37,828 bases of DNA from an uncultured Rhodospirillales bacterium (GCA_903920145.1 CAIXKV010000077.1:1-37828); one strand, 5' to 3'; shown: positions 1 through 8,527, counted from the first letter of the stretch. Numbers and translations are program-made. Notes: a model not told the origin generated them from the sequence alone.

Positions 1-214
1 ACGACCTCGTCCAGACCCTCGCTTTCGCAAAGCCGCCACCTCTCCCCCCCTGACCGCGCCGGTCCTCTTCATGTGCCCAGACCCCTCCCAGCCCCAAAAA
101 AACACCCACATCCCAGCAAAAAGCCAAAATGAGAACTGCTGGTCGAGAGATAAATTACCTGCCCGTTGGCGATTTTCTGAGGTAGGCCAAGGTGGTGACG
201 ACGACGGCGACAAC

Positions 215-519
215 CCGGCCGACCGGAATATTGCCCCTCGTCCACCGCATACGGACATCATCGACAGCGGGGCAAACGATGCCGTCAGGTCCTGCCGCAT
301 CCAGCAGGCGTTCAAGCCAGGTCTCGATTTCTGCGGTGGGGATATGTTTGCCTTCCTGCCTGGTGCAGAGTTTCAATCCCGCGTTGTATCTCAAATATGA
401 CCACAAACTGGATACGGACCTCACTCCTTTGGAGTGATCCCGAGCCAATCGAGCAACTGTCGGTTTGGAGTCTGCCGGCGCAGGTTGCTGACCACGTCCG
501 TGTCGAGGAAGTAGACCAT
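215..519 (-). pseudogene. VapC/FitB-like PIN-domain toxin remnant
   Basis: The minus-strand ATG at 519 opens a frame reading MVYFLDTDVVSNLRR, the typical first beta strand of a FitB/VapC PIN ribonuclease with its metal-binding Asp, then stops at 421-423. Shifting frame restores VRIQFVVIFEIQRGIETL, which resembles the second PIN block (usually an xxIxEIxxGI motif). A further shift near 330 restores AEIETWLERLLDAAGPDG, which resembles the third block. The gene therefore carries at least two frameshifts and lacks a recognisable C-terminal third. A functional PIN nuclease would cleave RNA and be neutralised by its cognate antitoxin; this copy should be inactive. The left limit is approximate. Seen: the blocks in three frames. 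Inferred: family membership from block order. Confidence 0.6.
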
Positions 520-665
520 CAGTCGATCCGGCCGAACATCGTGACGCCCTCAGCGCGATTCCGGCCGATAGCATCCTCAAGTTCGTCACCATCACTGCAC
601 GATCCGCCGCCGACCAGGAAGTCTTTCAGCGTGCCGTCTCTCGGTCGTGCCGCGACAAGTTGACT
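519..665 (-). pseudogene. Antitoxin C-terminal remnant paired with the PIN toxin
   Basis: Just upstream of the PIN remnant, one frame reads QLVAARPRDGTLKDFL followed by an acidic stretch and ends in TGA at 519-521, overlapping the toxin ATG (TGATG). That overlap is the classical antitoxin-toxin arrangement. The segment resembles the toxin-binding tail of a MazE/VapB/Phd-type antitoxin. The N-terminal DNA-binding half is missing: the frame runs into the 3' end of parB, so the pair was probably truncated when the partition genes were joined to it. Family assignment is tentative. Confidence 0.45.
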
Positions 666-669
666 GTGA

Positions 670-1614
670 TTAATTAAGGGTGCTATCGTCAAGATTTGCA
701 ACCTTTGAGTTATTCGGACGTCCGAAGTCCGTTTCCGCCAGAAGTTCGTCGATCTCGGTACGGACTGCCAGCAACCTTTCTAGGTGTTCCTTTTCCAGGT
801 GACCTTTGTTCGCCTTCAGGGTGGCGACGCCTTTCGTGAAGCCGTTTATCGTGCGACCAAGCGATGCCAGGACGGCACCGGTAGAATCCTTCCTCGCCCT
901 GCCGTCCTTCTTTGATTCCTTCCTCGCCATCCTCATTTCGCTCACCGTGACCGGGCCTTCCAGCATTCTGGCCCACATGTCATCCCTAGCCTTGTCATCC
1001 GTAATGCGCGACAGTTCGACCAGGGCGGAACGGGTGAACCTGTGCGTCTCCGATTTCCTGAGCGCGTCGAGCATCCAGTCCGGCAAAGTCAGAATACCGA
1101 GATGCTCGCTCACGTCTACGGCGGACACGCCGACGATGGTCGCAACGGCTTCCTGAGTATGCCCGCCGTGTTCGATTAGACTCTTCAAGCCGTCGGCAAA
1201 CTCGATCGGTGACAAATTTTCTCTGCTTGCGTTCTCGATCAGACTGAGCGACTCCGGATCATTATTCAACGTGACAATCGAATGGATCGTCTTTCGTTCG
1301 AGCAGCTTGATCGCTCTTAGGCGTCGTTCGCCGGCGACCAAATAGTATTTGAGTTCGTCCGCTTCGTGCGGGCGGACCAGGATAGGGGTAAGCTGGCCTC
1401 GTTCCTTGATGGAGTTCGCGAGGATGCCTATCGACTCCGCATCGAAGTGCTTCCTGGCCTGGTTCGGGTTGTCCAGGATGACGGACACGTCCAGGGCGAC
1501 GATCGTCGGCAGACTTGCCGGGACGCCGAACAGCCCGTTGGCAGCTATCGACGGTACGCCGACGTGCGTTGCGGGGGCAGGGGTGTTGCTGACACGCTGG
1601 AATTTGGGGGCCAT
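670..1614 (-). CDS. parB: ParB-family partition protein
   Basis: 314-residue ParB/RepB/Spo0J-family protein, the centromere-binding CTPase of the plasmid partition system. The N-terminal domain carries the CTP-binding GERRLRA motif (about residues 95-101) and the ENASRENLSPIEFA box (about 127-140), which links CTPase and helix-turn-helix modules. The HTH lies around 150-175 (HTQEAVATIVGVSAVDVSEHL). A basic linker rich in K/R (about 228-245) and a leucine-rich C-terminal dimerisation segment follow. The ATG is preceded by GGAG seven bases upstream, inside the last codons of parA. The parA stop is only two bases before the parB start, so the two genes form one parAB operon. It would bind parS sites and stimulate ParA ATPase; no parS was identified with certainty. 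Confidence 0.93.
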   Translation of the reverse strand: MAPKFQRVSNTPAPATHVGVPSIAANGLFGVPASLPTIVALDVSVILDNPNQARKHFDAESIGILANSIKERGQLTPILVRPHEADELKYYLVAGERRLRAIKLLERKTIHSIVTLNNDPESLSLIENASRENLSPIEFADGLKSLIEHGGHTQEAVATIVGVSAVDVSEHLGILTLPDWMLDALRKSETHRFTRSALVELSRITDDKARDDMWARMLEGPVTVSEMRMARKESKKDGRARKDSTGAVLASLGRTINGFTKGVATLKANKGHLEKEHLERLLAVRTEIDELLAETDFGRPNNSKVANLDDSTLN

Positions 1615-1616
1615 GG

Positions 1617-2669
1617 TTACTCTCCGAGTGGGGTGCGGACGCCCAGTGCGGCGGCGATTTCGACGAAGGTGATAACGCCAGGTGCCGCAACGTCGACATT
1701 CATCAGAATCTCGTTTGCCGCTGCGGCGTTCGCAAAATTCGTTGAACGCGGTATCGGACTGAACACGGGCACCCCGACCGTTCCAGCGTCCCGTCTGATG
1801 GTCGTTGCCTTCTCGGCCATTTCCTGCAACGACAGGTGATCCTGTTTGTTGCGCTTATCGAACATGGTGGGCACCAGTCCGAGCACCTTCAGTCCGGGAT
1901 GGGCGCCCTTCCGGATGATATCGATGATTTCCGTCAGGTGATCGATGCCCGTGACGGCATAGGATTCCGTCTGAACCGCATAGAGCACGAACGACGAGAC
2001 GCACAGCGGGTTCAGGGTCGTGACCCCCAGGCTCGGGCCACAATCGATGATGATAAAGTCGTACCGCCGTTTGAAATCGTCATTCAGCGCCACCCGGAGC
2101 GAAAAGTTCGCCGGAATGTTCTCGTACGACTCCCTGAGAATCAATTCGCGTTCGGCAAAGGCCAAGCTAACACTCGATGGGATGATATCCATGCCCGGAA
2201 CTTGAGTTGGTATCGCGGTATCTTCCGGTTTCGTCTTGCCCATCAAGACGTGATAAAATGACTTCTCTGCGGCGTCAATTTCGGCAATCCGCGTCCTGTC
2301 TACCTTGCAGGCAAGGCTTAGATTCGATTGGCTGTCGGCGTCGATCAACGCCACGCGGCACGTGCTTCCGTCATTCCGTCGCACTTTGCTCAGCGTGAAC
2401 CCTAGAGCCGATGATATCGTCGATTTCCCGGATCCGCCTTTCCTGTTACCAACCGAGATGATCGTCGCGCTGTCCTTCTTGTCATACGACATGTTTTCGA
2501 GAAGGAGCACATTCGAGACCTCGGTCGGAATCGGTTCCGCACCGGTTTCCCATCGGCTGACCCGCGACTTGTCATATTTCCTATTGTGCTTGGCATTCAC
2601 CAACTTGGCAAACGCCTCCTGAGTCTCGCCACGCTTCTCGCGGACCCTCTTCAAAAATTCGCCGTCCAT
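1617..2669 (-). CDS. parA: ParA-family partition ATPase with N-terminal HTH
   Basis: 350-residue ParA/Soj ATPase that positions plasmid copies with ParB. Residues about 4-50 form an XRE-like helix-turn-helix (KRGETQEAFAKLVNA, then SRVSRWETG), so the protein probably also represses its own operon, as P1-type ParA does. A deviant Walker A NRKGGSGKST lies at about 75-84, a Walker A' DADSQSNLSL further on, and a FIIIDCGPSLG Walker B later. I chose the ATG at 2669, not the longer frame from 2825, because the HTH domain begins at once, a GGGGGTGG ribosome-binding stretch precedes it, and the extra residues have no domain character. A 22-bp inverted repeat lies directly upstream. It is followed two bases after its stop by parB. 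Confidence 0.92.
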   Translation of the reverse strand: MDGEFLKRVREKRGETQEAFAKLVNAKHNRKYDKSRVSRWETGAEPIPTEVSNVLLLENMSYDKKDSATIISVGNRKGGSGKSTISSALGFTLSKVRRNDGSTCRVALIDADSQSNLSLACKVDRTRIAEIDAAEKSFYHVLMGKTKPEDTAIPTQVPGMDIIPSSVSLAFAERELILRESYENIPANFSLRVALNDDFKRRYDFIIIDCGPSLGVTTLNPLCVSSFVLYAVQTESYAVTGIDHLTEIIDIIRKGAHPGLKVLGLVPTMFDKRNKQDHLSLQEMAEKATTIRRDAGTVGVPVFSPIPRSTNFANAAAANEILMNVDVAAPGVITFVEIAAALGVRTPLGE

Positions 2670-2688
2670 GTCCGCCACCCCCGAACGC

Positions 2689-2710
2689 GTACACCATGGT
2701 TTCGGTGTAC
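2689..2710. promoter_or_regulatory. Inverted repeat upstream of parA, candidate operator
   Basis: GTACACC and GGTGTAC form perfect 7-bp arms around an 8-bp centre, 20 bp upstream of the parA start. The position and symmetry fit an operator for the N-terminal HTH of ParA; a ParB-binding site is an alternative. Dyad symmetry is seen; function is inferred. Confidence 0.55.
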
Positions 2711-2842
2711 TGGAGTTGACGGTCATCTGTGAAGGAGCGAAACCCCAAGAACACAGATTTCCGACCGAAGCGTTGAACTGTTGCCGGAATGACTCATTGC
2801 TGCACCGTTTGGACAGGGCAGGCACCTTGCAGTCCCGTCCGG

Positions 2843-3469
2843 CTACGGCATTTTACGCGCCATAGCCAGAGCGACGACCCGCGACCGAACGTCAGCCGCC
2901 CTGCTCCCTGTCGACTCGAGTTCACCTGATTTCGGAACGGACGCGATCAGTTTCCGCAGCCTGCCGGCCACAACCGGGAGCCGGCCGAGGATTTCGATGC
3001 AGGACTCCCGAATTTCGCCGGGCAGCGGTCGGAAGCGCATCTTCGGTCCGCGCCGATGGCGGCGACATGCCTCGGCCACTACGCTCGCCGGAAATTCCGC
3101 GATGTCATCCAGCCAATCCGCTGCTATGGCGCGTTCGACCGCCTCCGGTAGCTCGGCGCTCCGATAATGCGCTAATAAGGCATGGATTCTCCCCAGCACC
3201 GCACCTGGCTCGCCTGGTTGCATCGCGACTTCGATCATTTCGAGTTGCCGCCGCAAATCCGGTACATCAGTCTGCGATACCGCCTTCGGTTCCCACAGTT
3301 CGCTCACACCGTCGAACTCATTGTCGCGATACCGAGGCGTCGTCCTGGTCGGTGCCAGCAAATCGGCGACGCGGGCCGAAACCGGAACCAGTGCAGCGGA
3401 TGGGTCAATGGCTCCGCCAGCACGGGTGCTGCCGACCGGGCAGGGCAAGGAAGCCGCGCTACGCTGCAT
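2843..3469 (-). CDS. Hypothetical protein, likely replication accessory
   Basis: 208-residue protein that I cannot assign to a named family with confidence. I place the start at 3469 because GGAGG sits six bases upstream and the ATG overlaps the stop of the preceding HTH gene by 11 nt; a longer frame from 3553 would lie almost wholly inside that gene. The middle part (ADWLDDIAEFPASVVAEACR, then RRHRRGPKMRFRPLPGEIRE) recalls the repeated pattern W-L-x-x-L-x-x-x-P-x-x-V-x-x-A-C-x-x-W-R-R ... P-x-P-x-E-I found in phage and plasmid replication accessory proteins of alphaproteobacteria. That link is a weak inference from pattern. No signal peptide or membrane segment is seen. Its place between an HTH replication-type gene and parA supports a role in replicon maintenance. 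Confidence 0.6.
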   Translation of the reverse strand: MQRSAASLPCPVGSTRAGGAIDPSAALVPVSARVADLLAPTRTTPRYRDNEFDGVSELWEPKAVSQTDVPDLRRQLEMIEVAMQPGEPGAVLGRIHALLAHYRSAELPEAVERAIAADWLDDIAEFPASVVAEACRRHRRGPKMRFRPLPGEIRESCIEILGRLPVVAGRLRKLIASVPKSGELESTGSRAADVRSRVVALAMARKMP

Positions 3470-4277
3470 GATGTGCCTCCGTCCTGGCATGCTGCGCCAC
3501 CGAAGCCCAGGCATCATACCGAACCTGAGCCGCCGATTCCCTTTGTTTGCCACTCTGCCCGTAGCGTGTCGCCGGCCCCAACTTGGCCGCCGCTTGATCT
3601 TCGACCAACCAAACGCGCCATGCGGCGTTCAGATCGAAATAGCGATACCCTTTAGCTCGGCATCGTCCGACAAACCTCTCGGTCGTCGCGTTCAGATCAG
3701 CATTCGGAAATCGATCCATCCCGAACAAGAGGTCGTCATCACTCGGAGTCCAGTCTTTAGGTGGTGTGATGGCGACCCGGACTTCCTGGTCACCTGGCAC
3801 AGTTTTCGGAACAACCGAAATAACTTCGATTTCTGGTGTGCTCGCGGAGTGCGAGTCTTGTTTAATTTCCTGGTTAGGTGTTACGACGTCACCGGACGAA
3901 CAGGGGCTGTTCTCGTCATGACTTACCATGTCACCAGGGTGACCCGCGACGGGCTGGACAATGGTAGTCGTTGGCGAACCTGACACTTCGGAGTCGTTGA
4001 CTGGACCGATCAGCCGATACAGGCAAGTCCGCCGCCCGCCGTCCGTCCGGGATCTGTCTGTCTTCTCGATCAGGCCGATCTCGGTGAGCTTCGCGATGAC
4101 CTTGCAGACCCACGGCCGACTTCGCCCGAGCAACCGCGCGAGCAACCCCTGAGACGGGAAGCATGCCCCATCCTTCGACGCATGCAGAGCCATGACGGCG
4201 AGAACGGCGATTTCATCCGCTCCAACGCTACCGTGCGATATCCAAGCTTCATGAAGCACGGCAATTCTGTTTGCCAT
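3459..4277 (-). CDS. Winged-helix (HTH_36-type) plasmid replication or regulator protein
   Basis: 272-residue protein with an N-terminal winged helix (about residues 20-90: DEIAVLAVMALHA, FPSQGLLARLLGRSRPWVCK, IGLIEKTDR, then a C-terminal wing RRTCLYRL). This layout is that of the HTH_36 family found in phage and plasmid replication initiators and regulators. The middle is low-complexity and acidic. A C-terminal segment (FVGRCRAKGYRYFDLNAAWRVWL) resembles the DnaT/DUF-type tail seen in such replication proteins. The ATG at 4277 is preceded by AGGGGA six bases upstream. The downstream gene overlaps its 3' end by 11 nt, indicating coupled translation. It could be a second replication factor next to repA or a regulator; sequence alone does not decide. 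Confidence 0.7.
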   Translation of the reverse strand: MANRIAVLHEAWISHGSVGADEIAVLAVMALHASKDGACFPSQGLLARLLGRSRPWVCKVIAKLTEIGLIEKTDRSRTDGGRRTCLYRLIGPVNDSEVSGSPTTTIVQPVAGHPGDMVSHDENSPCSSGDVVTPNQEIKQDSHSASTPEIEVISVVPKTVPGDQEVRVAITPPKDWTPSDDDLLFGMDRFPNADLNATTERFVGRCRAKGYRYFDLNAAWRVWLVEDQAAAKLGPATRYGQSGKQRESAAQVRYDAWASVAQHARTEAHHAA

Positions 4278-4463
4278 ATTGGTTCCCCTTTCATTCTACA
4301 GGGGACAAGGCCGCAAATCACCGACTCGGCAAACAATTTTGTTTGCGTACCGACTCGGAACCCGCTATAATCCGGACTCGCTACAGAAAAGATTCCAAGG
4401 GTTCGCGGCCAAGCAAAGACCTTGAAATCTCAATAGCTTATCAGGACGCCTCGTCCAGGCTTT

Positions 4464-4494
4464 GAAGCCCGTGGGTCATCAACCTGCGGGCTTC
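4464..4494. terminator. Stem-loop downstream of repA, candidate terminator
   Basis: GAAGCCCG and CGGGCTTC form an 8-bp perfect stem with a 15-nt loop, 12 bp beyond the repA stop. No clear U-run follows on the minus strand, so it may act as a weak or factor-assisted terminator or an RNA 3'-end stabiliser separating repA from the partition operon. Confidence 0.4.
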
Positions 4495-4505
4495 ATGGTT
4501 TCATT

Positions 4506-5597
4506 TCATATCTCCGTGGTCATCTGCTTCGCAGCAGGCTTTAGGTCAACGACGGTAGGCGGCGGTGCAATCCGATTTCGGACGCGGGCGCTCCCCGTCA
4601 AAGCCTTCGGCTTCGAGACAGCGATGAACGATTTCCGCAGTTCAGCCGGATCCGAGTAGCGTAGCACTAGGCCGGAGTCAGTGATCTCGACGTTCGCACC
4701 CGAGTAGACATCCAATGCCTTGGCGATCGAAGTCTGGAATACTTGGCGGAACCTAGCGCTGGATTCGCTATTGCCGAATTGCTTTGCCAGCATCCGCCAT
4801 TCCAGCGTTTCCGTCTTTCCGGGCGTTATCAGGGGCAATCTGTGGTTCAGGTAGCAATAGACATCGATGCTCATGGGGTTGTTCGATATCTTCCTGAGTT
4901 GCTCGGTCGATACAGGGACGACGTTGCTGCTGGTGAAAGTCTTGAAGGCTTCATCCGACAATTCGATGCCGAGCGGGAATCTGACCTTCGTGAGTTCGCC
5001 GTTGACGTAGTGTTCTAGGTCTTCTTCCGGGAAGATTGATGACGAGATCAACTGGTTCCTGTGGAAGTACGTATGCCTGTGCTGTTTCTCGGTTAGGGCA
5101 ATCGAGAACACCGTATACGTCAAGCGTAAAAGTTGCTCCTTTGCGCCGGCGGCGGCTTCGACGTGGGTGGACATCCCGGCTTCTTCAAGCCATGATTCAA
5201 CCTTGCCCAGCTCAAGCCACCTGGAATTTGTGAGCCGCGCCATTGTGGTCATCCAGATGATCAAGCAGCGCGCGCGTGCTCCGTAAGGCAATCCGATCTG
5301 GAAACTTGACATCCTGCCATCCCTGGCTGGTAGTTCGACAGGAAGGCTTGCGATGGACAGCGCGAACCTTTCGTCCTTGCGTGAGAACGAAGTCATTTCT
5401 CTTAGGGGCTCTGCTGTCTTCCTGGTGTTTTTGTCCCGCTCGAATTGACGGCGCAGGGGCAGACCCGTCATACAAAAACTTTTACTGAGAAAGGATACGT
5501 CCAGCTCGTCGCCGTTTCCGGTGCGGTTCATCGCTCCGTCGAAGAGATCAAGCATCGGGTGGGTCGGTGGTTCGATCTTGACGAGTGCGTTTGACAT
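4506..5597 (-). CDS. repA: RepA-type plasmid replication initiator
   Basis: 363-residue protein matching in layout the 'plasmid encoded RepA protein' family common in Alphaproteobacteria and other proteobacterial plasmids. Recognisable blocks are FCMTGLPLRRQ, PYGARARCLIIWM (about 105-118), a conserved ISSSIFPEEDLEH region, FPLGIELSDEAFK, then SIDVYCYLNHRLP and WRMLAKQFGNSESSARFRQVF, probably two winged-helix folds that bind iterons. The ATG at 5597 has GGGGGAG eight bases upstream. Immediately upstream lies an array of GCGCAAACCCTTAGTTAT-like iterons and an AT-rich stretch, as expected for an initiator that binds and melts its own origin and autoregulates by binding iterons. Family call is from memory of conserved blocks, not from a search. 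Confidence 0.85.
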   Translation of the reverse strand: MSNALVKIEPPTHPMLDLFDGAMNRTGNGDELDVSFLSKSFCMTGLPLRRQFERDKNTRKTAEPLREMTSFSRKDERFALSIASLPVELPARDGRMSSFQIGLPYGARARCLIIWMTTMARLTNSRWLELGKVESWLEEAGMSTHVEAAAGAKEQLLRLTYTVFSIALTEKQHRHTYFHRNQLISSSIFPEEDLEHYVNGELTKVRFPLGIELSDEAFKTFTSSNVVPVSTEQLRKISNNPMSIDVYCYLNHRLPLITPGKTETLEWRMLAKQFGNSESSARFRQVFQTSIAKALDVYSGANVEITDSGLVLRYSDPAELRKSFIAVSKPKALTGSARVRNRIAPPPTVVDLKPAAKQMTTEI

Positions 5598-5680
5598 TAC
5601 TTCGGCTCCCCCTTGGCGACGATGATACTGGGTCCTCTTCCGCTCTCAAGTATGATTAGGCTCCCCAGGTCAACTTTGTC

Positions 5681-6190
5681 CGCGCAAACCCTTAGTTATG
5701 TCGCGCAAACCCTTAGTTATCCGAGTCCAAGGGACTGTGTTGCCATCTGCGGCGGAGCGCTAGGGCCTGTTCGGGCGCACAAACCCTTACTTATGGTCCC
5801 CGAATCCGCCGGGAAAGGCCTGATTCGGGCCGACGCGGGATCTCGATTCGGGCATATGACCCCTAAGTTATTGATATTAAATCATATGCGCGCTCAGCGA
5901 ACTAAGGGTTTGTGCGTCGGCCCGGACCACCCGGCTGGAATAACTAAGGGTTTGTGCGTCAGGTTCATCCGCCGGTCCCGGCATGGCACTCCGGCCCGTC
6001 GATCTCCCCAATCTTGTTGACCGCCCACGACATGATACGAATCCCAGGATAAGTTATATTATAATAAATTATAAATGTGAATAAGGGCTTGGCAGATGCT
6101 TGTCAATACCATTAAGTGTTTATCTAAATTATGTGTCAATTTCTCCTGCATAATTATATTAAATTAGTAACATTAGTTGATATGTGCAAA
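5681..6190. other. Plasmid replication origin (oriV) with iterons and AT-rich region
   Basis: Direct copies of CGCGCAAACCCTTAGTTAT occur at 5681-5699 and 5702-5720 (21-bp pitch) and a variant GCGCACAAACCCTTACTTAT at 5775-5794. Inverted copies AACTAAGGGTTTGTGCG occur at 5900-5916 and 5940-5958 (with ATA before the latter), and a degenerate copy lies near 5859-5871. From about 6030 to 6190 the sequence turns strongly AT-rich (runs such as TTATATTATAATAAATTATAA), and TGTGAATAA at 6076-6084 is one base from a DnaA box. Iterons beside an initiator gene plus an AT-rich unwinding zone is the usual theta-origin layout. There is no gene in this stretch. Confidence 0.85.
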
Positions 6191-6313
6191 TCTTGTCAAT
6201 ATGGACTCTTTGCTTCCCTCATGGCCAGATTGCCAAATCACCGAGTGAAAGTCTGGTATCGCGAATAATGCCGACGAGAGGGGAGACAAAAATGAGACAA
6301 TTTGGGTTCCGGC

Positions 6314-6357
6314 TGTTGGTGTTCAGGAGGATTGATAGTCTGTTGAAGGAGGTTTGA
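6314..6357. repeat. Right end of Mu-like element: paired transposase-site motifs
   Basis: AGGAGGATTGA (6325-6335) and AGGAGGTTTGA (6347-6357) are spaced exactly 22 bp apart, the pitch of the R1 and R2 MuA sites in phage Mu. The outer copy is 11 bp from a TGT trinucleotide at 6314. Inverted copies with one mismatch occur at the other end of the element. Binding by MuA is inferred. Confidence 0.55.
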
Positions 6358-6634
6358 CAGCGGGATTTCCCAAGACATCCCGCGACTTTCTGAGATCGGC
6401 TCAGATTGGCGCACTGTCACCAATCCATCCCAACCAGGTCCCCGCCCGTCGCTCGTGGCGATCTCGTGGGGCGGGGTGGGTGCGCGGCGGGGCCTCCGGG
6501 TAACCCCGCATAGCACTCCGAACGTTGCCGCTCGTGTTACGGCTCGGAGATTGTCACCGTGTCACGCACACCCGGGACCATGTTGGCGTCCTTGGCGGTT
6601 GAACGCAAGCCCGAACGTCGGCTCGGGTCCATCG
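6358..6634. other. Non-coding stretch between head gene T and the right end
   Basis: No convincing gene. A minus-strand 31-codon frame starts a few bases after the T stop (about 6632 down to 6537) but has no recognisable domain and may be chance. In Mu-like phages this place is taken by the remaining head and tail genes, which are absent. Confidence 0.5.
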
Positions 6635-7570
6635 TCACAGATACGACGTTGCCAGCAACTCGGCGCTGCCCTTCCATTCATTGCCGACGGCCACGGCTTG
6701 TTGGACGGGCGGTGTGCCCGTGCCGACGGTGACGGTGATCGGGCGGCTTTCGCTGATCAGGATGCGTCGCCCATCGCCTTCGAGGGCGCGCGGAACCACC
6801 AGCAAGGACGGGTTGATGTTGAGCTTGCGACCACCTTCGCCACGCAAGGTGGTCATGGCGGCGCGGGCCGCTTCGTAGTTTTCGGTGGTCAGAGGCGCCA
6901 TGCTGCCATAGGCCAGTTGCCACAGGCCGAACCCGGCATTGCTGCGGCCGGTAGCGCCGAAGAGCAAGTTGTTCTTCATGAACACGTTGTAATCTTCGGG
7001 ATGGCTCATCATTGTGATCCGATACGGCTCGCGTTCCTGGTAGATCAGGGCGCGAAACGGTCGGGTGGTGTCGAACAAATACCAAGCCGGCCCGGTACCG
7101 ACCTGCATGTTGCTAACGGTGATCGATTGGCCGTTCTGGTCAAAGCTGGAATGAGCGGCGGAAAAGAATGGTTGCTTGTCGTAACCGCATTCCACAAAGC
7201 CGCTGGCCAAGAGATCGAAGGTCAATTCCGTGGGATGAGCCGCCGCAGATGCCCCCAACTCCTGAACCATCGGCGCCAGGACGCCATATTGATCGTCCTT
7301 GATATCATCAAGACTGAGTTCAAAAGTCGACTCGAAACGGCGGTTCCTGATCGTTTGACCGTGCATGGTCAGGCTTTGGATCACTCGATCACCCAGCCAT
7401 TCGCGCAATCGGGGAAAGGTCCCCAACCAAGCGTAAACCTCTTCCCGCACGCCGCTGGGGACGATCATGGCGACTTTCTTGTAGTCGGGCGGAGCCATGG
7501 CGAACCCGGCTCCGAAAGCCGTCTTGTAGCCGGTAAAGATATTCCTGATTGATTCGGCATTGACCAACAT
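6635..7570 (-). CDS. Mu-like major head subunit (gpT)
   Basis: 311-residue major capsid protein of the Mu gpT family, about the length of Mu gpT (305). Diagnostic stretches are the N-terminal TGYKTAFGAGFAMAPPDYKKVAM, the P-loop-like E-loop segment WLGTFPRLREWLGDRVIQSL, and MVQELGASAAAHPTELTFDLLASG. The C-terminal part reads GNEWKGSAELLATSYL, ending the way these proteins usually do. It would build the phage shell after cleavage or assembly by the I-type protease/scaffold encoded directly upstream (gap of three bases). It is complete, with no frameshift, although no terminase or portal is present to fill the shell. Confidence 0.92.
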   Translation of the reverse strand: MLVNAESIRNIFTGYKTAFGAGFAMAPPDYKKVAMIVPSGVREEVYAWLGTFPRLREWLGDRVIQSLTMHGQTIRNRRFESTFELSLDDIKDDQYGVLAPMVQELGASAAAHPTELTFDLLASGFVECGYDKQPFFSAAHSSFDQNGQSITVSNMQVGTGPAWYLFDTTRPFRALIYQEREPYRITMMSHPEDYNVFMKNNLLFGATGRSNAGFGLWQLAYGSMAPLTTENYEAARAAMTTLRGEGGRKLNINPSLLVVPRALEGDGRRILISESRPITVTVGTGTPPVQQAVAVGNEWKGSAELLATSYL

Positions 7571-7573
7571 GGC

Positions 7574-8527
7574 TTAGTCCTCGAAATGCTTATAATAGTC
7601 GCCTTCGAAAATCCCCATGGCCTTACAGACCGCGACTTGTCCTTGGCTTAGTCGGCCGTTTCGGGTTGTTCCGGGCGGCGGACCATCAAGACCTGATGGT
7701 TCGAATATTCTATGGATGGAAGGCCCGGTGGTCTTGAGGAAGTCATCGAAAACCGGCTTGTTGACCGAGCAGACTTTTATTCCCCAGTCTCGCAAGGACG
7801 GCGGCAGCACTCCGCAGGCAACGGCACGCTCAACCGCCTGTTCTGCCGCTTGGAGCGACAATCCTTGATTGATCCGGTTATAGTCGGACACGATCCGCTT
7901 GAAGTCGCCGATCGGCACATAGTGCGCGGGATCGACGGCGGATTGGGCGGTCGTCAACAGCTTCTTCACGGCTTCGGTGATGGCGTCGATATCGGCATCG
8001 TCCGGCAGTTCCAGCAATTGCCGGAGTCCGGTCAGGTCGCAAGTGTCCATGGTCCCTCTGGTGCTGGCCAGCGCGGTGAGTTCAAGGTTGGGAGCGTTGG
8101 TCAGAGCGGCTCGCAAAAGGCGCGTTACGGTGCCGTCTGGCGTGTAGTTCATGACTGGTGAAAGGTAGCGATACTCTTTGGCGCGAAGATGTTCGGCTGC
8201 CCGTTGGGTCCAGTTGACCAATCCCCAAATGCCATCGGAACGAGCTTGCAAGCCCTTGATCCATCCCGCGGCCGGAGCAGGCTTGCCGTTGCGCGCGGCA
8301 TAGTCGGCTTGATGGTCGTAATCAACGGCGAGTTGAGTTTTTCCGGCATAGGCGCGGGTTGCCGCGATGACCGCGGCGGGGTTGGTGACTTTCCACGGAC
8401 CGCGCCCATCCCGCCCCTCGAACCGGCCGGCGGGCAGAAGGTGGACCCATTGCTCATTGGAAACCGCAGTCGGCTCGGTGGCCAGGGTGACGGTGAAGAC
8501 GCCGATCGGCGAGACGGGCGTGGTCAT
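7574..8527 (-). CDS. Mu-like protease/scaffold protein I
   Basis: 317-residue protein of the Mu gpI family, which combines a head-maturation protease and scaffold. The N-terminal half shows the family pattern: WVHLLPAGRFEGRDGRGPW, then AVDYDHQADYAARNGKPAPAAGWI (a conserved Asp/His-rich segment), GLVNWTQRAAEHLRAKEYRYLSPVM and LLRAALTNAPNLELTALAS. The C-terminal half is helical and probably the scaffolding part. It overlaps the mor stop by four nt (ATGA), which is unusual because in Mu-like phages mor and I are separated by lysis, terminase, portal and minor head genes. Full length and apparently intact. Confidence 0.9.
   Translation of the reverse strand: MTTPVSPIGVFTVTLATEPTAVSNEQWVHLLPAGRFEGRDGRGPWKVTNPAAVIAATRAYAGKTQLAVDYDHQADYAARNGKPAPAAGWIKGLQARSDGIWGLVNWTQRAAEHLRAKEYRYLSPVMNYTPDGTVTRLLRAALTNAPNLELTALASTRGTMDTCDLTGLRQLLELPDDADIDAITEAVKKLLTTAQSAVDPAHYVPIGDFKRIVSDYNRINQGLSLQAAEQAVERAVACGVLPPSLRDWGIKVCSVNKPVFDDFLKTTGPSIHRIFEPSGLDGPPPGTTRNGRLSQGQVAVCKAMGIFEGDYYKHFED

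Noticed and set aside
2670-2825. 52-residue N-terminal extension of ParA.
   Set aside because: It contains the dyad at 2689-2710 and no domain; the HTH starts right at ATG 2669.
6238-6516. Minus-strand frame of 92 residues next to the right end of the Mu-like element.
   Set aside because: Pro/Arg/Ser-rich, no domain, crosses the proposed element end and has no good ribosome-binding site.
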